DNA of 55,280 nt from Pacificitalea manganoxidans (GTDB taxonomy: Bacteria > Pseudomonadota > Alphaproteobacteria > Rhodobacterales > Rhodobacteraceae): contig NZ_CP021408.1 of NCBI RefSeq assembly GCF_002504165.1, positions 1 through 55,280 of the forward strand, given 5' to 3'. Under the pieces are notes generated by a model. The model was not told the DNA's origin, ran no database searches, and saw only the letters and a list, made by a program, of their open reading frames with translations. The position numbers and the translations under genes were made by a program. Every line of letters begins with the position of its first letter. The first letter of the stretch is position 1. This document shows, in pieces, positions 18,044 to 28,500 of the stretch.

Positions 18044-18206
18044 TGTTATTATTGTGTTATCTATTGTGTTACGGGTCCGGGGTGCTGTCGCTAACCGGCT
18101 GAAGTCATTGGCGGATTTGCCCTTGATTTTGGCCTGCCCGATTCCAAACCCACGCTAGGGCGACTCTGAACCCACGTTGAAGCGATTCCGAACCCACGTT
18201 CTTGGC
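18044..18206. other. putative replication origin (AT-rich segment plus iterons)
   Basis: Between the divergent parA and repA genes an AT-rich tract (18044-18072) contains TATTGTGTTA twice (about 18051-18070). A GC-rich spacer follows, then three direct repeats (18140-18206) just before repA. An easily melted segment next to initiator repeats is the standard layout of an iteron origin. A few pyrimidine/purine runs near 18000-18030 show nothing else. Confidence 0.6.
18140..18206 (+). repeat. three RepA-binding iteron candidates
   Basis: Three head-to-tail units of 22-23 bp start at 18140, 18162 and 18184. Each carries GAACCCACGTT or one- or two-base variants (AAACCCACGCT in the first) preceded by GAYTCYR. 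They end 29 bp before the repA start codon, so they could serve both origin and autoregulation. Confidence 0.7.
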
Positions 18207-18235
18207 GCTGGACCGGGGCGGGGGGGCTGCCTAGG

Positions 18236-19312
18236 GTGGGTGTCAATGAAACCACGATATTGAATCGGGCAGTGATGGCAGGTGCGGGCAGCAGCGCGGG
18301 CGCTCTCGCGGCGGGGAAATCCCTGCTGCCGGATCGACACCCGCAGATCGATTTTTTTCTGTGCGACATCTTCGATGCGATCCCCAAGGACGACATCGCG
18401 ACGATGGAGCATCCGGTGTTTTCGCTGTCCACCCGGCCCGACCGGCGGGTGCTGGACTATGTCCATAACGGCACCCGGATCGAGGTCACGCCTTCGGTCA
18501 AGGGGCTGGCCACGATCCATGACAAGGACATCCTGATCTTCTGCGTCAGCCAGTTGATGGCGGCGCTGAATGCGGGCCGGGCGATCGGGCGGACGGTGAC
18601 CCTGCGCGCCCATGATCTGTTGGTGGCGACCAATCGCGAAACCAGCGGCGATGCCTATCGGCGGCTGCGCGAGGCGTTCGAGCGGCTGGCGGGCACGCGG
18701 ATCACCACCAATATCGTCACCGGCGATCATGAGGTCACCAGCGGTTTCGGTCTGATCGAAAGCTGGGAGATCACCCGCCGCACCCGGGGTGGGCGGATGG
18801 TGAGCGTGACGGTGACATTGTCGGACTGGCTTTACCGGGCGGTGATGGCGAAATCGGTGCTGACGCTGAGCCGCGATTATTTCCGCCTGCGCAAACCGCT
18901 GGAGCGGCGGATCTATGAGCTGGCGCGCAAACATTGCGGGCGGCAGGAGGCATGGCGCGTCTCGGTCGAGGTGCTGCTGAAGAAATCGGGCTCGGCCAGC
19001 CCGCGCCGCGTGTTTCGCCGGATGCTGCGCGACATGATCGCCGCCGGACATCTGCCCGATTACGACATGGCCGAGGAGGAGGGCGACGTGATCCGCTTCA
19101 CCCGGCGCGGGCGGCTGGTGGAAGGCCCGGCAGGCCCCGAGGCGCCGCCGCTGTCGCCCGAGGTTCTGGAGGTGGTGCGAGATCTGCTGCCCGGCGCGGA
19201 TGTCTATGCGCTGGAGGCCGAATGGCGCGCCTTCTGGGCGAGTTCGGGACGGCCGCGCCTGCGCTCCGCCGATGGGGCGTTTCTGGGCTTCGTGCGCAAG
19301 AAGATGGGCTGA
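18236..19312 (+). CDS. repA: plasmid replication initiator RepA (RPA family)
   Basis: 358 residues from GTG 18236; an ATG at 18275 is also possible. The conserved RPA-family core is obvious: QIDFFLCDIFDAIPKDDIATMEHPVFSLSTRPDRR, then GTRIEVTPSVKGLATIHDKDIL, RETSGDAYRRLREAFERLAGT, and a C-terminal winged-helix-like region (SRDYFRLRKPLERRIYELARKHCG). This family initiates replication of many Rhodobacteraceae plasmids and rhizobial replicons without RepC. It reads away from the iterons and is divergent from parAB. The RepA subclass within roseobacters cannot be decided by eye. Confidence 0.9.
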   Translation: MGVNETTILNRAVMAGAGSSAGALAAGKSLLPDRHPQIDFFLCDIFDAIPKDDIATMEHPVFSLSTRPDRRVLDYVHNGTRIEVTPSVKGLATIHDKDILIFCVSQLMAALNAGRAIGRTVTLRAHDLLVATNRETSGDAYRRLREAFERLAGTRITTNIVTGDHEVTSGFGLIESWEITRRTRGGRMVSVTVTLSDWLYRAVMAKSVLTLSRDYFRLRKPLERRIYELARKHCGRQEAWRVSVEVLLKKSGSASPRRVFRRMLRDMIAAGHLPDYDMAEEEGDVIRFTRRGRLVEGPAGPEAPPLSPEVLEVVRDLLPGADVYALEAEWRAFWASSGRPRLRSADGAFLGFVRKKMG

Positions 19313-19326
19313 GGCTGACCCCGATC

Positions 19327-19360
19327 GGGGCCAGTTGCGTGTTGGGGCCAGTTGCGTGTT
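19327..19360 (+). repeat. perfect 17-bp tandem duplication after repA
   Basis: GGGGCCAGTTGCGTGTT occurs twice without a gap at 19327-19343 and 19344-19360, 14 bp after the repA stop. An inverted repeat CAGCGCCCG (19366-19374) / CGGGCGCTG (19390-19398) follows and may end repA transcription, though no T-run is present. Confidence 0.65.
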
Positions 19361-19569
19361 GGGGGCAGCGCCCGTTCCGGGACAAAGAGCGGGCGCTGTC
19401 CGCATCACGCGGCCCCGAAGCTACACCGGGGCAGCACGGGGCCGGCACTGGGGCGGGCGCGATCAGCGGGCAGGGTATGAACGGCCCCCCCCACGCACGC
19501 GACCTGCGCGCACGCCGCGTCAGGGCCGGGAGGATGCAGGGGGGGGACCGTTTTCCTGCGCGGGGAGGG

Positions 19570-19752
19570 TCAGACCTTCTCGCCGATGAAAAGGCGCGAA
19601 TAGACCTGCACGCAGGCAACACCGTTTTCCTCCCACAGAAGATCCCCCTGCACGACGCTATAGGCGCCGGTGCGCACGCAGCCGAATTGCCGGTCACGGG
19701 CATGGCCGCGGATCTGCGCGGCGCGGGCGGGATGGGTCGGATGCAGGGTCAT
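19570..19752 (-). CDS. 60-residue protein of unknown function
   Basis: GGAGG six bases before the ATG on the minus strand (about 19759-19763) is one of the best ribosome binding sites in the window, which argues that this short frame is real. The product has a His/Pro/Arg-rich N-terminus and then TGAYSVVQGDLLWEENGVACVQVYSRLFIGEKV, which alternates hydrophobic and polar residues like a small beta-sheet protein. It has two cysteines and no signal peptide. It follows the muramidase-like gene on the same strand, 72 bp downstream. I do not recognise a family. Confidence 0.55.
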   Translation of the reverse strand: MTLHPTHPARAAQIRGHARDRQFGCVRTGAYSVVQGDLLWEENGVACVQVYSRLFIGEKV

Positions 19753-19824
19753 GGGGAAACCTCCGGAAAACGAAACAAGGAGGGCGGCGCCTGAGGAGAG
19801 GGGAGCACGGCGCCGCCCGGGGGC

Positions 19825-20715
19825 TCACTTGGCAAAGATCCGGCGGATCTCGGTGTCGAAGCTGGCCCAGGTGATGGTGGCGCGGTTGCCGGCATGGCCG
19901 TGGTAGTAGGAGCGCCCGTTGGCGAGGGGCAGGCCTGCCCAGATCTGCGCGAGGTTGCGCATGAAGGCGCGCCGCCCCAGCTGCCCCTTGCGGAACGCGG
20001 TAAAGCCCGCCTCCTCCAGCAGCATGTCGGCCAGCGCATCCTGCACGGCGGGGGTGAAACGGGTGCTGCCTGCAAGCCCGGCCTGACGGGTCAGGCGGCG
20101 CAGGGTCTTGGGGATGAACTGATAGCGTCCGATGGCATGGTGCTGGCCGGGGGTGGCGCGGGTCCATGCCTCGATCTCGGCGAGGGTCATCTGGGTGGGT
20201 TTCTTGGCCGGGCGGATGCGGGCGCCGTATTGCACCGCGTCATGGCCATCGCGCCGGGCCTCGGCATAGCCCACCAGATGGCGCAGGCGGGCGGCGCGGG
20301 GATCGGCGCGCAGGGGCGAGAATTCCAGCTGCCGCGGCGCGCCTTTCGTGCTGAGCCGGTAGGTCAGGCGCGGCGGGGCGGCGGCCTCGATCGGGCGCAG
20401 GCCGAGGGCGAGGCTTTCGATATCCTCCCAGCCATTCCAGAAAGTGATGTCGAGCGCGGGCGCGCGATCCCAGCCAAGCGCGGCATCGCTGGTGCGGCCC
20501 AGCGTGCGGGCGGAGACGGGGCTGTCGCCGCCGGGAGAGACGACGCTCATATGCAGGCCGGTGGCGGCGTGGCCGGGCTGCGGCATCAGCAGCAGACCCG
20601 CAAGCACGAGACCCGGCAATTGCAGCAGCGGATGCCGGGGCAGCCGCAGCAAAGCGGCGCCGCGCGGCGCAAATGAGGGGGCAGGGGTAGACACAGGGGC
20701 GTAAGGTGGCAGCAT
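19825..20715 (-). CDS. secreted muramidase/lytic transglycosylase-like protein
   Basis: 296 residues. ATG 20715 has GGAGA on the minus strand 5-6 nt upstream. A signal peptide lies late (LPGLVLAGLLLMPQPGHAA). The C-terminal domain resembles phage lambda-type lysozyme/GH104 proteins: LVGYAEARRDGHDAVQYGA, AIGRYQFIPKTLRRLTRQAGL, FTPAVQDALADMLLEEAG, then LAQIWAGLP and YYHGHAGNRATITW. Such enzymes cleave the glycan strands of peptidoglycan and could open the wall for a secretion or envelope assembly. The first ~150 mature residues match nothing I know. A half-match to the regulon dyad lies upstream at 20854-20870. Confidence 0.7.
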   Translation of the reverse strand: MLPPYAPVSTPAPSFAPRGAALLRLPRHPLLQLPGLVLAGLLLMPQPGHAATGLHMSVVSPGGDSPVSARTLGRTSDAALGWDRAPALDITFWNGWEDIESLALGLRPIEAAAPPRLTYRLSTKGAPRQLEFSPLRADPRAARLRHLVGYAEARRDGHDAVQYGARIRPAKKPTQMTLAEIEAWTRATPGQHHAIGRYQFIPKTLRRLTRQAGLAGSTRFTPAVQDALADMLLEEAGFTAFRKGQLGRRAFMRNLAQIWAGLPLANGRSYYHGHAGNRATITWASFDTEIRRIFAK

Positions 20716-20853
20716 GACGTTCTCCGATAAGCGCAGTCGCCGGCAAACCCCGCAGGGGGCGGGGACCGGCCGGGGCGCCGGTGAAGGGGGTGGGGCACGA
20801 AAGCAGTATGACCCCGCCCGGCTGCGCAGGTCACAGGCGCAAGCCGACAGGCA

Positions 20854-20870
20854 GTGGCGCGAAGGTATAG
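20854..20870 (-). promoter_or_regulatory. degenerate regulon dyad site upstream of the muramidase gene
   Basis: On the minus strand this reads CTATACCTTCGCGCCAC. Eleven of 17 positions match the dyad consensus, nearly all in the first 12 bases. A good -10 hexamer, CATACT, starts 44 nt downstream, the same distance as at the three full sites. The predicted start near 20798 leaves an 83-nt leader before the ATG at 20715. Confidence 0.3.
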
Positions 20871-20877
20871 GGCGCCT

Positions 20878-20961
20878 GTTCACAAGAGGTGAACGCCCCC
20901 TCGAAATTTGCCCCCCTGCGGCGGAGTCCGTGCCTCGCAAGACCCGCGAGGCGAGATTTTT
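20878..20961 (+). terminator. operator-like repeat and orphan intrinsic terminator
   Basis: GTTCAC/GTGAAC (20878-20883 and 20889-20894) is a perfect 6-bp inverted repeat. Further on, GCCTCGC (20932-20938) and GCGAGGC (20946-20952) form a hairpin followed by GAGATTTTT, a plausible plus-strand terminator. No plus-strand gene precedes it. It may end a short transcript or read-through RNA in the 508-bp gap 20716-21223. Confidence 0.4.
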
Positions 20962-21071
20962 GCAAAGGATTTTAGCGACGCCTGCCCGCCCCAGCGCGCG
21001 CCCCACATAGGGCGGCGGGATTCGCCGGGGATTGGCCGCGCGCGGTTCGGGCCAAGAGGCCTCGGGACATC

Positions 21072-21185
21072 CGCAAGATCCGGGCCGGCGCAAGATCCGG
21101 GCAGGCGGCAGATTGCCCCGCCGCGCGCCGTAAAATCCGCCGTCGAACGTAAGGGTGGTTAAATCCGGTTCCGATCTTGCAAGAT
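21072..21185. promoter_or_regulatory. cluster of GCAAGATC motifs upstream of the YHYH gene
   Basis: CGCAAGATCCGGGC occurs twice as a direct repeat at 21072-21085 and 21089-21102 (17 bp apart). A 12-bp palindrome of the same word, ATCTTGCAAGAT, lies at 21174-21185, about 40 bp before the YHYH start codon. The spacing suggests a transcription-factor array. Confidence 0.45.
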
Positions 21186-21223
21186 GCCCAGAGCGGCACC
21201 CGCCCCCAAAAAGGAGTTAGCTC

Positions 21224-22159
21224 ATGTTCGACCCCGCGCGTTTCACCCCCAAAACAAGGAGCGTTCTTGGGGCGCTCGTGGCCTTGGCCGGGACCGGCGG
21301 CACCGGCTCGGCCCATGATATAACGGATGCGATTTTCACGGAGCGGGTCGGAAGCTGCGCGGACTATGTCGCGGAAAACACGGCGACGGCCACGGATGTG
21401 CAGCAACAGCAGCGCTACGCCGCCAGCACCCTCATCACCACGGACGGGACCACCTGCACGATCAGCTCCAATGCCGTGCCCAACCACGATTTCAATGCGA
21501 CCGGCCAGTTTGCCCATCCGTTTTCTCCGCAGGAGCAGAGCTACACCCTTCCTGCGGACCCGCGTGCCACTGAGACACCGACAGCCTTGAGCCTGCAGAC
21601 GGACAACGCCATTTTCCTGAACGGCGTCAAACTGGACCTGATGGCCGCGGGATGTTTCGGCGTGGGGAACGGCTTTATCGGCTGCAACGACATGGCGACG
21701 CCTTACAGATACGATCCGATGGGACCGGGCGGCGAATTTGGCACCGATGAGCATAACGCCCACACCCAGCCCGACGGCACCTATCACTACCACGGCAACC
21801 CGATGGCCCTGTTCGAGCAGGCGACCCCAACGGCGGCCTCGCCCGTGATCGGCTTTGCGGCGGACGGCTTTCCGATCTTTGGCAGTTACATCAACGACAA
21901 TGGCACCATCCGCCCGGCCACGTCGAGCTACCGGCTGAAAACGGGCACGCGCCCCGATGGGCCGGGCGGGACATATGACGGCACCTTTGTCGACGATTGG
22001 GAATATGTGGCAGGGTCGGGGGATCTGGATCAGTGCAACGGCATGATACAGGACGGCGTCTATGGCTATGTCGTCACCGCGTCCTACCCCCATGTGCTGG
22101 GATGTTTCACCGGGACACCCGATGCGTCGTTCAACAAGCCCCCGCCGAACGAGGGCTGA
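21224..22159 (+). CDS. secreted YHYH-domain protein
   Basis: 311 residues. AAGGAG at 21211-21216 precedes ATG 21224. A signal peptide (LGALVALAGTGGTGSAHDI) directs export. The namesake motif appears in DGTYHYHGNPMAL, with supporting family stretches FLNGVKLDLMAAGCFG, DEHNAHTQPDG, VIGFAADGFPIFGSY and GTFVDDWEYV. YHYH proteins are extracellular or periplasmic with no established activity; the His-rich motif suggests metal binding. Six cysteines in the mature part could form disulfides. The gene stands alone with its own promoter region and a terminator-like T-run downstream. Confidence 0.85.
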   Translation: MFDPARFTPKTRSVLGALVALAGTGGTGSAHDITDAIFTERVGSCADYVAENTATATDVQQQQRYAASTLITTDGTTCTISSNAVPNHDFNATGQFAHPFSPQEQSYTLPADPRATETPTALSLQTDNAIFLNGVKLDLMAAGCFGVGNGFIGCNDMATPYRYDPMGPGGEFGTDEHNAHTQPDGTYHYHGNPMALFEQATPTAASPVIGFAADGFPIFGSYINDNGTIRPATSSYRLKTGTRPDGPGGTYDGTFVDDWEYVAGSGDLDQCNGMIQDGVYGYVVTASYPHVLGCFTGTPDASFNKPPPNEG

Positions 22160-22585
22160 GGATCGCGGAAGGGGCAAAGCCGGACGGCGGACACGGGCGG
22201 GGGGCGGCGGCGACCTTCAGCGCCTGACCTGCATGTGCCGTGTGTGTGTCATGCATGTGCCGGGTCCGGCTTTCTCCATCTCGGCCCGAGGGGCTGTGCG
22301 ACCCGAAATGCCGCTTTAGTCCCTATCCGCGCGAAGCTGCCCCAGGGGGCGGCCCCTCCGGGGGAAGGTTTTTTTGGGGGGGATTGTCGGGCCACATCGC
22401 AGATGCGCATGCGATGTGACCCGTCCCGACCATGAAAGGCGCGCCTGTTGAACGATCTCCGGGCCTGTCCCGGAAGGCCAGCCCGGCATGCCCCTGACAT
22501 ACCGCACCGACCCCTGTGCCCCGGTCATGCTTGGTCACATGCGCCGGTCACGTTCTCACGTCACCTCACTGCCGACATATGCCGG
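22160..22585. other. non-coding gap with terminator and long hairpin
   Basis: CCCC-TCC-GGGG (22353-22363) followed by a 7-T run (22369-22375) is a likely plus-strand terminator for the YHYH gene. A second hairpin pairs CGGG and CACATCGC (22388-22400) with GCGATGTG and CCCG (22411-22423), with single mismatched bases between. CCGGTCA or GGTCAC words recur between 22520 and 22590. No gene is apparent. Confidence 0.5.
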
Positions 22586-25500
22586 TCACTGGCCGAGAAA
22601 CTTGTCCAGCCTGTCCCACAGGCTGTTGTCGAGAAGGAGGTTGAAGCGCAGGTAGACGCCCTCCTGATAAAGATCCGCCTGACCGGCCACTTCGCCGCGC
22701 AGGCTGTTATAGCCGATGGCCAGCAGCACGCCTTCGGTCGGGGTGACGCCGAATTCGGCGCCAAAGCCGATCGAGGCATGGCCGTGACTGTCCCAGAGCC
22801 GCGCGACATTGAGCCCGAACTGGAAGCGATCCTCGCCAAATTCCCAGTTCAGCCCGGCTTGCAGCAGCTGGGTGGTGGCGGAGATGTCGGTGCCGTCCTC
22901 CCGATCCTCGGGGGCGGGCAGTTCGACGCGCTGATGCTGTCCGGCATATTTGCCGTTCACGCGCAGATCCTCGTTCATCTCGTAGCTGGCATCGACCGAC
23001 CACATATGGGTTTCGGTGCGGGCGTATTTCTGCTCCAGCCGGTGCTCATACCAGCCCAGAACCTCCAGCCGGGGATTGGCGATGGGGCGATAGGCGGCCC
23101 CGATGCGGCTGCGCATGCGCCGGCTGTCGACGGTGTCGCGCTGATCGAGCGCGATCCGGGTCCGTCCCAACACCGTCAGATCGGGGGTGACCTGCCCGGC
23201 CAGACCGACGCTGGCGTAATAGGTGTTGCCGCGCTCCTCGATGGTGGTGTCGAAATCGGCATCCCCGACCCAGCGGTCATCGAAGCTGCCCCATTTGGCG
23301 CCAAGCGCGAGGCTGGTCAGCTGGTCCGCGCCGCTGTCGACCAGACGGGAATGTTCCAGATCCACGCGGAAGGTGGTCAGCTCGCTATAGTCATAGGTCG
23401 CGGCGACGCCCTGATGCAGGGTCTCCTCCAGCGCGCCGGGGACGCGGCTGAATTCGGTCCGGCCTTCGAGCCAGTCGGTGAGTGTATATTCGAACCCGAC
23501 CCGGCTGCGATTGCCCACGCCCTCATCGCCAAAGGTGAATTCCACCTCCGCATAGGCGCGCCAGCCCGGTTCCGGCTCCCGGTAGAGACCGAGCGTCAGT
23601 TCCGCCGGGGCGCGGGTGGCGGGATCGCCGCCGATCGGCAGCCGCAGGCGGGTGCGGATGGTGCTGTCGGGGCGGGTGCGCGGGGTCCAGTGGCTGCCCA
23701 GCACCAGCGCGGCGCTGGTTTCGGGGTCGGCGCGCTCTTGCCGGGTGCTTTCGACCTCGATCCCGATTTCGCCGCGGAAGCGTTCGGTGAAGCGATGCGC
23801 ATAGAGCAGTTCGGTGGTGAGCCGTTCGCTGCGCGCGACCCGATCCTTGACGTATTCCGCCGAAAGCGACAGGTCGCCGCCATCGTCGAGCGCGAGCCCG
23901 TAGCTGAACCGCAGCTGGGTGGTGCCCGCCCGCGCAAGGCTGCCTTCGGCTTCGAAATCCCGGCCCGAATGGACCGCCTCGAAGCTGAGGCTTTCGCGTT
24001 CGGTGCGGCGCTCATAGGACAGGCGCGCGGCGCTGCCCGCGATGCCTTCGGCATTTTCGGAGCGCGCGACCTCGGCCTCCCACAGCCCGCCGGTGTGATC
24101 CTCATGGCGGATATAGGCGGCCTGCAGGCGGCTGCGGGCGGGATTGTAGAGCGGCGCATCGGCCTGCACCGCGCGCACCCCCACGGAGGTGGTGTCGGTC
24201 AGGGTGTAATTGACCTCCCCCCCATAGAGCCAATAGCGGTCGGCGCTGTCCTCTTCGGCCTCAAAGGTGACGCGCACCGAGACCGGATTGCCGTCGCCGT
24301 CGAATTGCCGCACGGGCGCATCGAAGGTGATGGTGTCGCGGAAGAAATCCAGCAGGTAATCGGTGCCGCGGCGCAACGGCGTGGCCGACAGGATGTCGCC
24401 GCCCTGTTCGTCGCGCACGAGGATCTCCACCTGTTCGGAGCCCTCCACATAGCCATCGAGCGTCAGGTCATAGGGGCCCGAGACCCCGCGGCCCGCGAAT
24501 TCCACGATCTGCCGGTCCTGCGCGGTGCGGGCCCCGAACACGGTGACGGAGACGCGGTCGTTTTCCCAGTGCCCCTTGGCGCCGGTGACGACCCGGCGCA
24601 GCCCGCCCAGACGGAAGGCGCTGCTTTCCGGCTCGATCGAAATGTCGCCATAGAGGATATAGCTGCGGCCCTTCTCGACCTTGACGAAGAGGTTGCCGGA
24701 GGATTGCGCGTCATAGCCGCGTTCGGAATTGTCGCCATAGACCGGGTAGTATTCGTCGCCGCGAATGTCGCGGAACAGGCGGTCTTCGGTGTCGCGGTCT
24801 GAGCTGTAGCGCAGGGTCAGCAGCGCGTCGCCGCGAATGGCGCCCTTGAGATAAAGCTCCCCGCGCAGGCCGGTGGTGGTGTCCTCGAAGCCGCTGAAAC
24901 GGTCGGCGGGCAGCAGGCCCGCGCCGGTGACATCGCGGTTGCGCCGGTCGCCAAGCGCCACTGCCCCCTCGATCACGCCGATCATCACCCGTTCGTCCAG
25001 ATCGGGGGTGAAGGTGATGCGGGTCTCGGCCTGGCCGAAGCCGCCGGTGACGGTGAGCGTATCGGGCCCGGAGACCTGCGGCGGGATCAGCCCGAACGTG
25101 GCCTCGCCATTATCGATATAGGCCTGAATGCCGGGGGTGCCGGGGCGGATATCGGTGACGTCCCACAGGGCCTTGCCGGCGCGCAGGGTGACGGTGCCGG
25201 AGGCGGGCACGGGCAGGCCGCGCGCATCGAGAATGCGGACCACGACGGGCAGGACCGAGGCGGGCGCGGCGGGCGCGGTTTCGGGGGCGATGATTTCCAG
25301 CCGGGCGGGATCGCCGGGGGCGGTGATGCGGATCTCCTGACGCAGACGTTCGATGCCGAAGCCGTCATTGCCCAGCAGGGTCAGGCGGTTTTCGCCGGGG
25401 GCGAGCCGCACCGCGACGAATTCCATCGCCTGCACGTTGTTGCGTTCCCATGTGGTGTGCTCGCCCACCCGGTCGGCGCCGATGCGGCGGCCATTGAGCA

Positions 25501-28500
25501 GCAGCGCGAGGGTCAGGTCGGCCTTGCCCTTGATGCGGATGCTCTGGGTGCGCCGCGCGACGGTGTCGCCATCGGCCAGATCGAGAAAGCCGGGCGCCGG
25601 GTCCAGACCGCGCACCATCCGGGCCAGCGGCTGACGCTGGGCGGCGGGTTTCTGGGCCAGCGGCGTGGGCGCGCGGCGGGCGGAATCGGCCCCGCCGGGG
25701 GCGGCGGCGCCACCGCGGGCGGAGGTATCGGCGGAAGTATCGGCGGGGGCGGGATCGTTGGACGCGGCGGCCTCGGCCAGCATGCCGGGGGTCAGCTGCG
25801 TGGTGGTGGGCAGGCCCGCTTCGGAGCGGGAGCTGCGCGTCGGTGCCCGCGCCCCTTCGATCGGCAGATCGCTGGCGGTCATGGTCATGGGGGTCGCGCC
25901 TTCGCGCAGCCGGGCGCGGCGGGTGTCAATCTCGGCCAGCACGGCGGGGGTGCAGGCGCGCACGGCGAAATGCTCGGCGCGCATCTCGCCCCGGCGCAGC
26001 GGCACCACGCGGGAGCCGCCCCGGCGCAGGTCGTTGCTGCGGGTGATCTGCACTTCGGTGCCGCGGGGCAGGGTTTCGGGCTGCACGAGGAAGGCATGGG
26101 TCACCGGGCGCAGGCCGGGCAGGGAATATTGCCCGTGGCTGTCGGTGACGACGAAAAGCCCTTCTTGGGTGACGATGCGGACGCCGGGAATGCCCGGCTC
26201 ATGATCGGCATGGGCGGGCGCGGGGGCGTCGGGTTCATAGGTGTCGCGCGGCATGATGCCGTCGCGGATGCCATTGCCGTTGCAGTCGAGGAAAACCGAG
26301 CCGATCACCGTGCCCTGCCGGGCAAAGACGCCGCCGGAATTATCCAGCCGCACGGTGGTGCGGGCCAGAGGCGATTGCTGCAGCACCCCGGTGCCGGCCT
26401 GACGCCCGGCCAGAAGCGCGGTGTTTTCGTTGCGGCCCTCGCGGGCGGCGGCGGTGAAATGCAGCAGATAGCTCAGCTCATAGCGCTCAAGCGGCAGCAG
26501 ATTGCCCAGCTCGAAGATCATGTCGCCCTCGGCGTCGCGGACCGGATCGGCCAGCACCGCGCCATCGAGCGTGACCGAGCCCGCGACGAGTTCGGTGCCG
26601 AAAGGGGGCCGGTCGAAGATCTGCGCGTCGATCAGCGCCTGATGCATGTTGTTGTCGATCTCCAGCGTATAGAGCAGGAATTCCCCCTGCCCGATGCTGT
26701 CACGCTCGGCGCTTTTGCGCAGGGCGAGGGGCGCGCCGTAATAGGGATCGACGGGAATATCGGTGATGGCCACGACGCCGCCCTCATGGGCGAAGCTGGC
26801 GCCGAAGGCCGCAGGCAAGACCTGCCGCCCATAGCCCGGGAAATCCAGCCGCACGGAAGGAAACACCCATTCCGGCGCATCGAGCGTGGAGATGCGGTAG
26901 TCACCCGCCTCGACGCTGCCAAAGGCATAGAAGCCGCGCGCGTCGGTGACGGTGCGGGCCATTTCGCGCCCGCTGCCCATCTCGACCAGGACAAGGGTGA
27001 TGCCCTCCACCGGGTCATTGGTGACGGAGTTGAAGAGGAAATTGCCCGGCTCCACCAGCAGCATGTCTTCGAGCAGGGTATTGCCGCAGCGCGCCAGCGC
27101 CTGAATGCGGTCGCCCTGATCGCTGGCCATCACGCCATCGCCGTGCACCGGCACGGTCATCCGCGCCAGCGGCACCGGCGCGGTGCGGAAAAGCCCGGTA
27201 TTGGGGCCGGTTTCTCGTGCCGCCACGGTTTCGATATCGCCGGTCACGGTGCTGCGCAGGGTGACGGTGACGACATCCACATCGAGGCTGACATTGCACG
27301 CGCCGCTGACGATCTGCAGGCGGGCATCGGCATCGAGCGCCCCATAGGGGGCATCGGCCCCGGTGACGGCATCGATGAAGGTCAGCGTGGCAGGCTGGCG
27401 CGCGGCCAGCGCATAGCTGACCCGGTTGGAATTCAGCCCGACCTGTTCGCCTTCGACATCGAGATAGGCCTGTGCGGTGTTGTCGATGGTGACGGCGCCC
27501 AGCGACGGTTCGACCCCGACCGAGAAGGACAGATCGGTGGAGCGGCCCACGGGATAATCGCCCGCGTGGAAAAAACCCACCGCATCGACCATGCCCGGAT
27601 CGGCGGGGGGCGTGGTCTGATAGTCCTGCGCGCCGGCATCGCGGAGGTGATACAGCCCGGTCATGCCGCCGGTTTCGAGGATCTCGGCGAAGACGGCATT
27701 GCGGGGGATTTCGTCGCGCACCAGCACGCCGGTGACCTGCTGCCCGTCGATGCGCAGCGGCGCGTCCTCCACGCTGTCATATCCCGCCACCGCGCCTTCG
27801 GAATTGTTGCGCAGACGCAGGCCGTAGATCAGCGTATCGCTGCCGTTCGTGTCATCCATCTGCAGGCGCTGGTTCTTTTCGATCTCCAGCCCGCTGACGA
27901 CGATGGTGGTGTGGCCAGTGCCTTCCCCGGAGAGTTCGGTCTGGCTGGTGACGCTGAGCGAGGAGGCATTGCCCACGAGGATCGCGCTGAACCGGTCGCC
28001 CGGCTGCGCGGAACTGGAGACGCGGAAGCTGTAGATGAAGCTGAGCCTGTCGCCCGGCTCCATCGTGAAGCTGGTGGGCGCGGCGGCAGGGGTGGCGGCA
28101 AAGGTGGCCGGTGCAGCGCTGCGCGCGGCAAAGGCGGCCGGTGCAGCCGGGGCGGTTTCCGTTTCCGCGTCGATGACCGGCTCCTGCGGATCGATCACGC
28201 CATTGCGGTTTTCGTCATGGATCAGCTCCGCCGAGCCGATCAGCCCGGTGGCGCCCTGCAGGCGCATGCTGGGGGTCATTTCCAGCGTGACATTGCCGGT
28301 GTTGCGGATCTCGTAATGATACTGGTCCATCGCCCCGCGAGAGAGCACCAGATCGGTGAAACCCGTGACCTCCATATCCGGCACTTCGGCCACGAGCGCC
28401 TCGACCGGGTTGGAGCGGACGGTTTCGCGGATGCCGAGCGCGGCGTTGAAATAGCTGCCCTCGGCGATGTTGCGGATCACGGTCCCGGCCGGGGTCGGTG

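Noticed and set aside
22448-24802. 784-residue plus-strand open frame antisense to the giant DUF11 gene
   Set aside because: Composition is Gly/Ala/Arg/Asp with no motif, no ribosome binding site, and the opposite strand encodes a coherent signal-peptide and domain-bearing protein.
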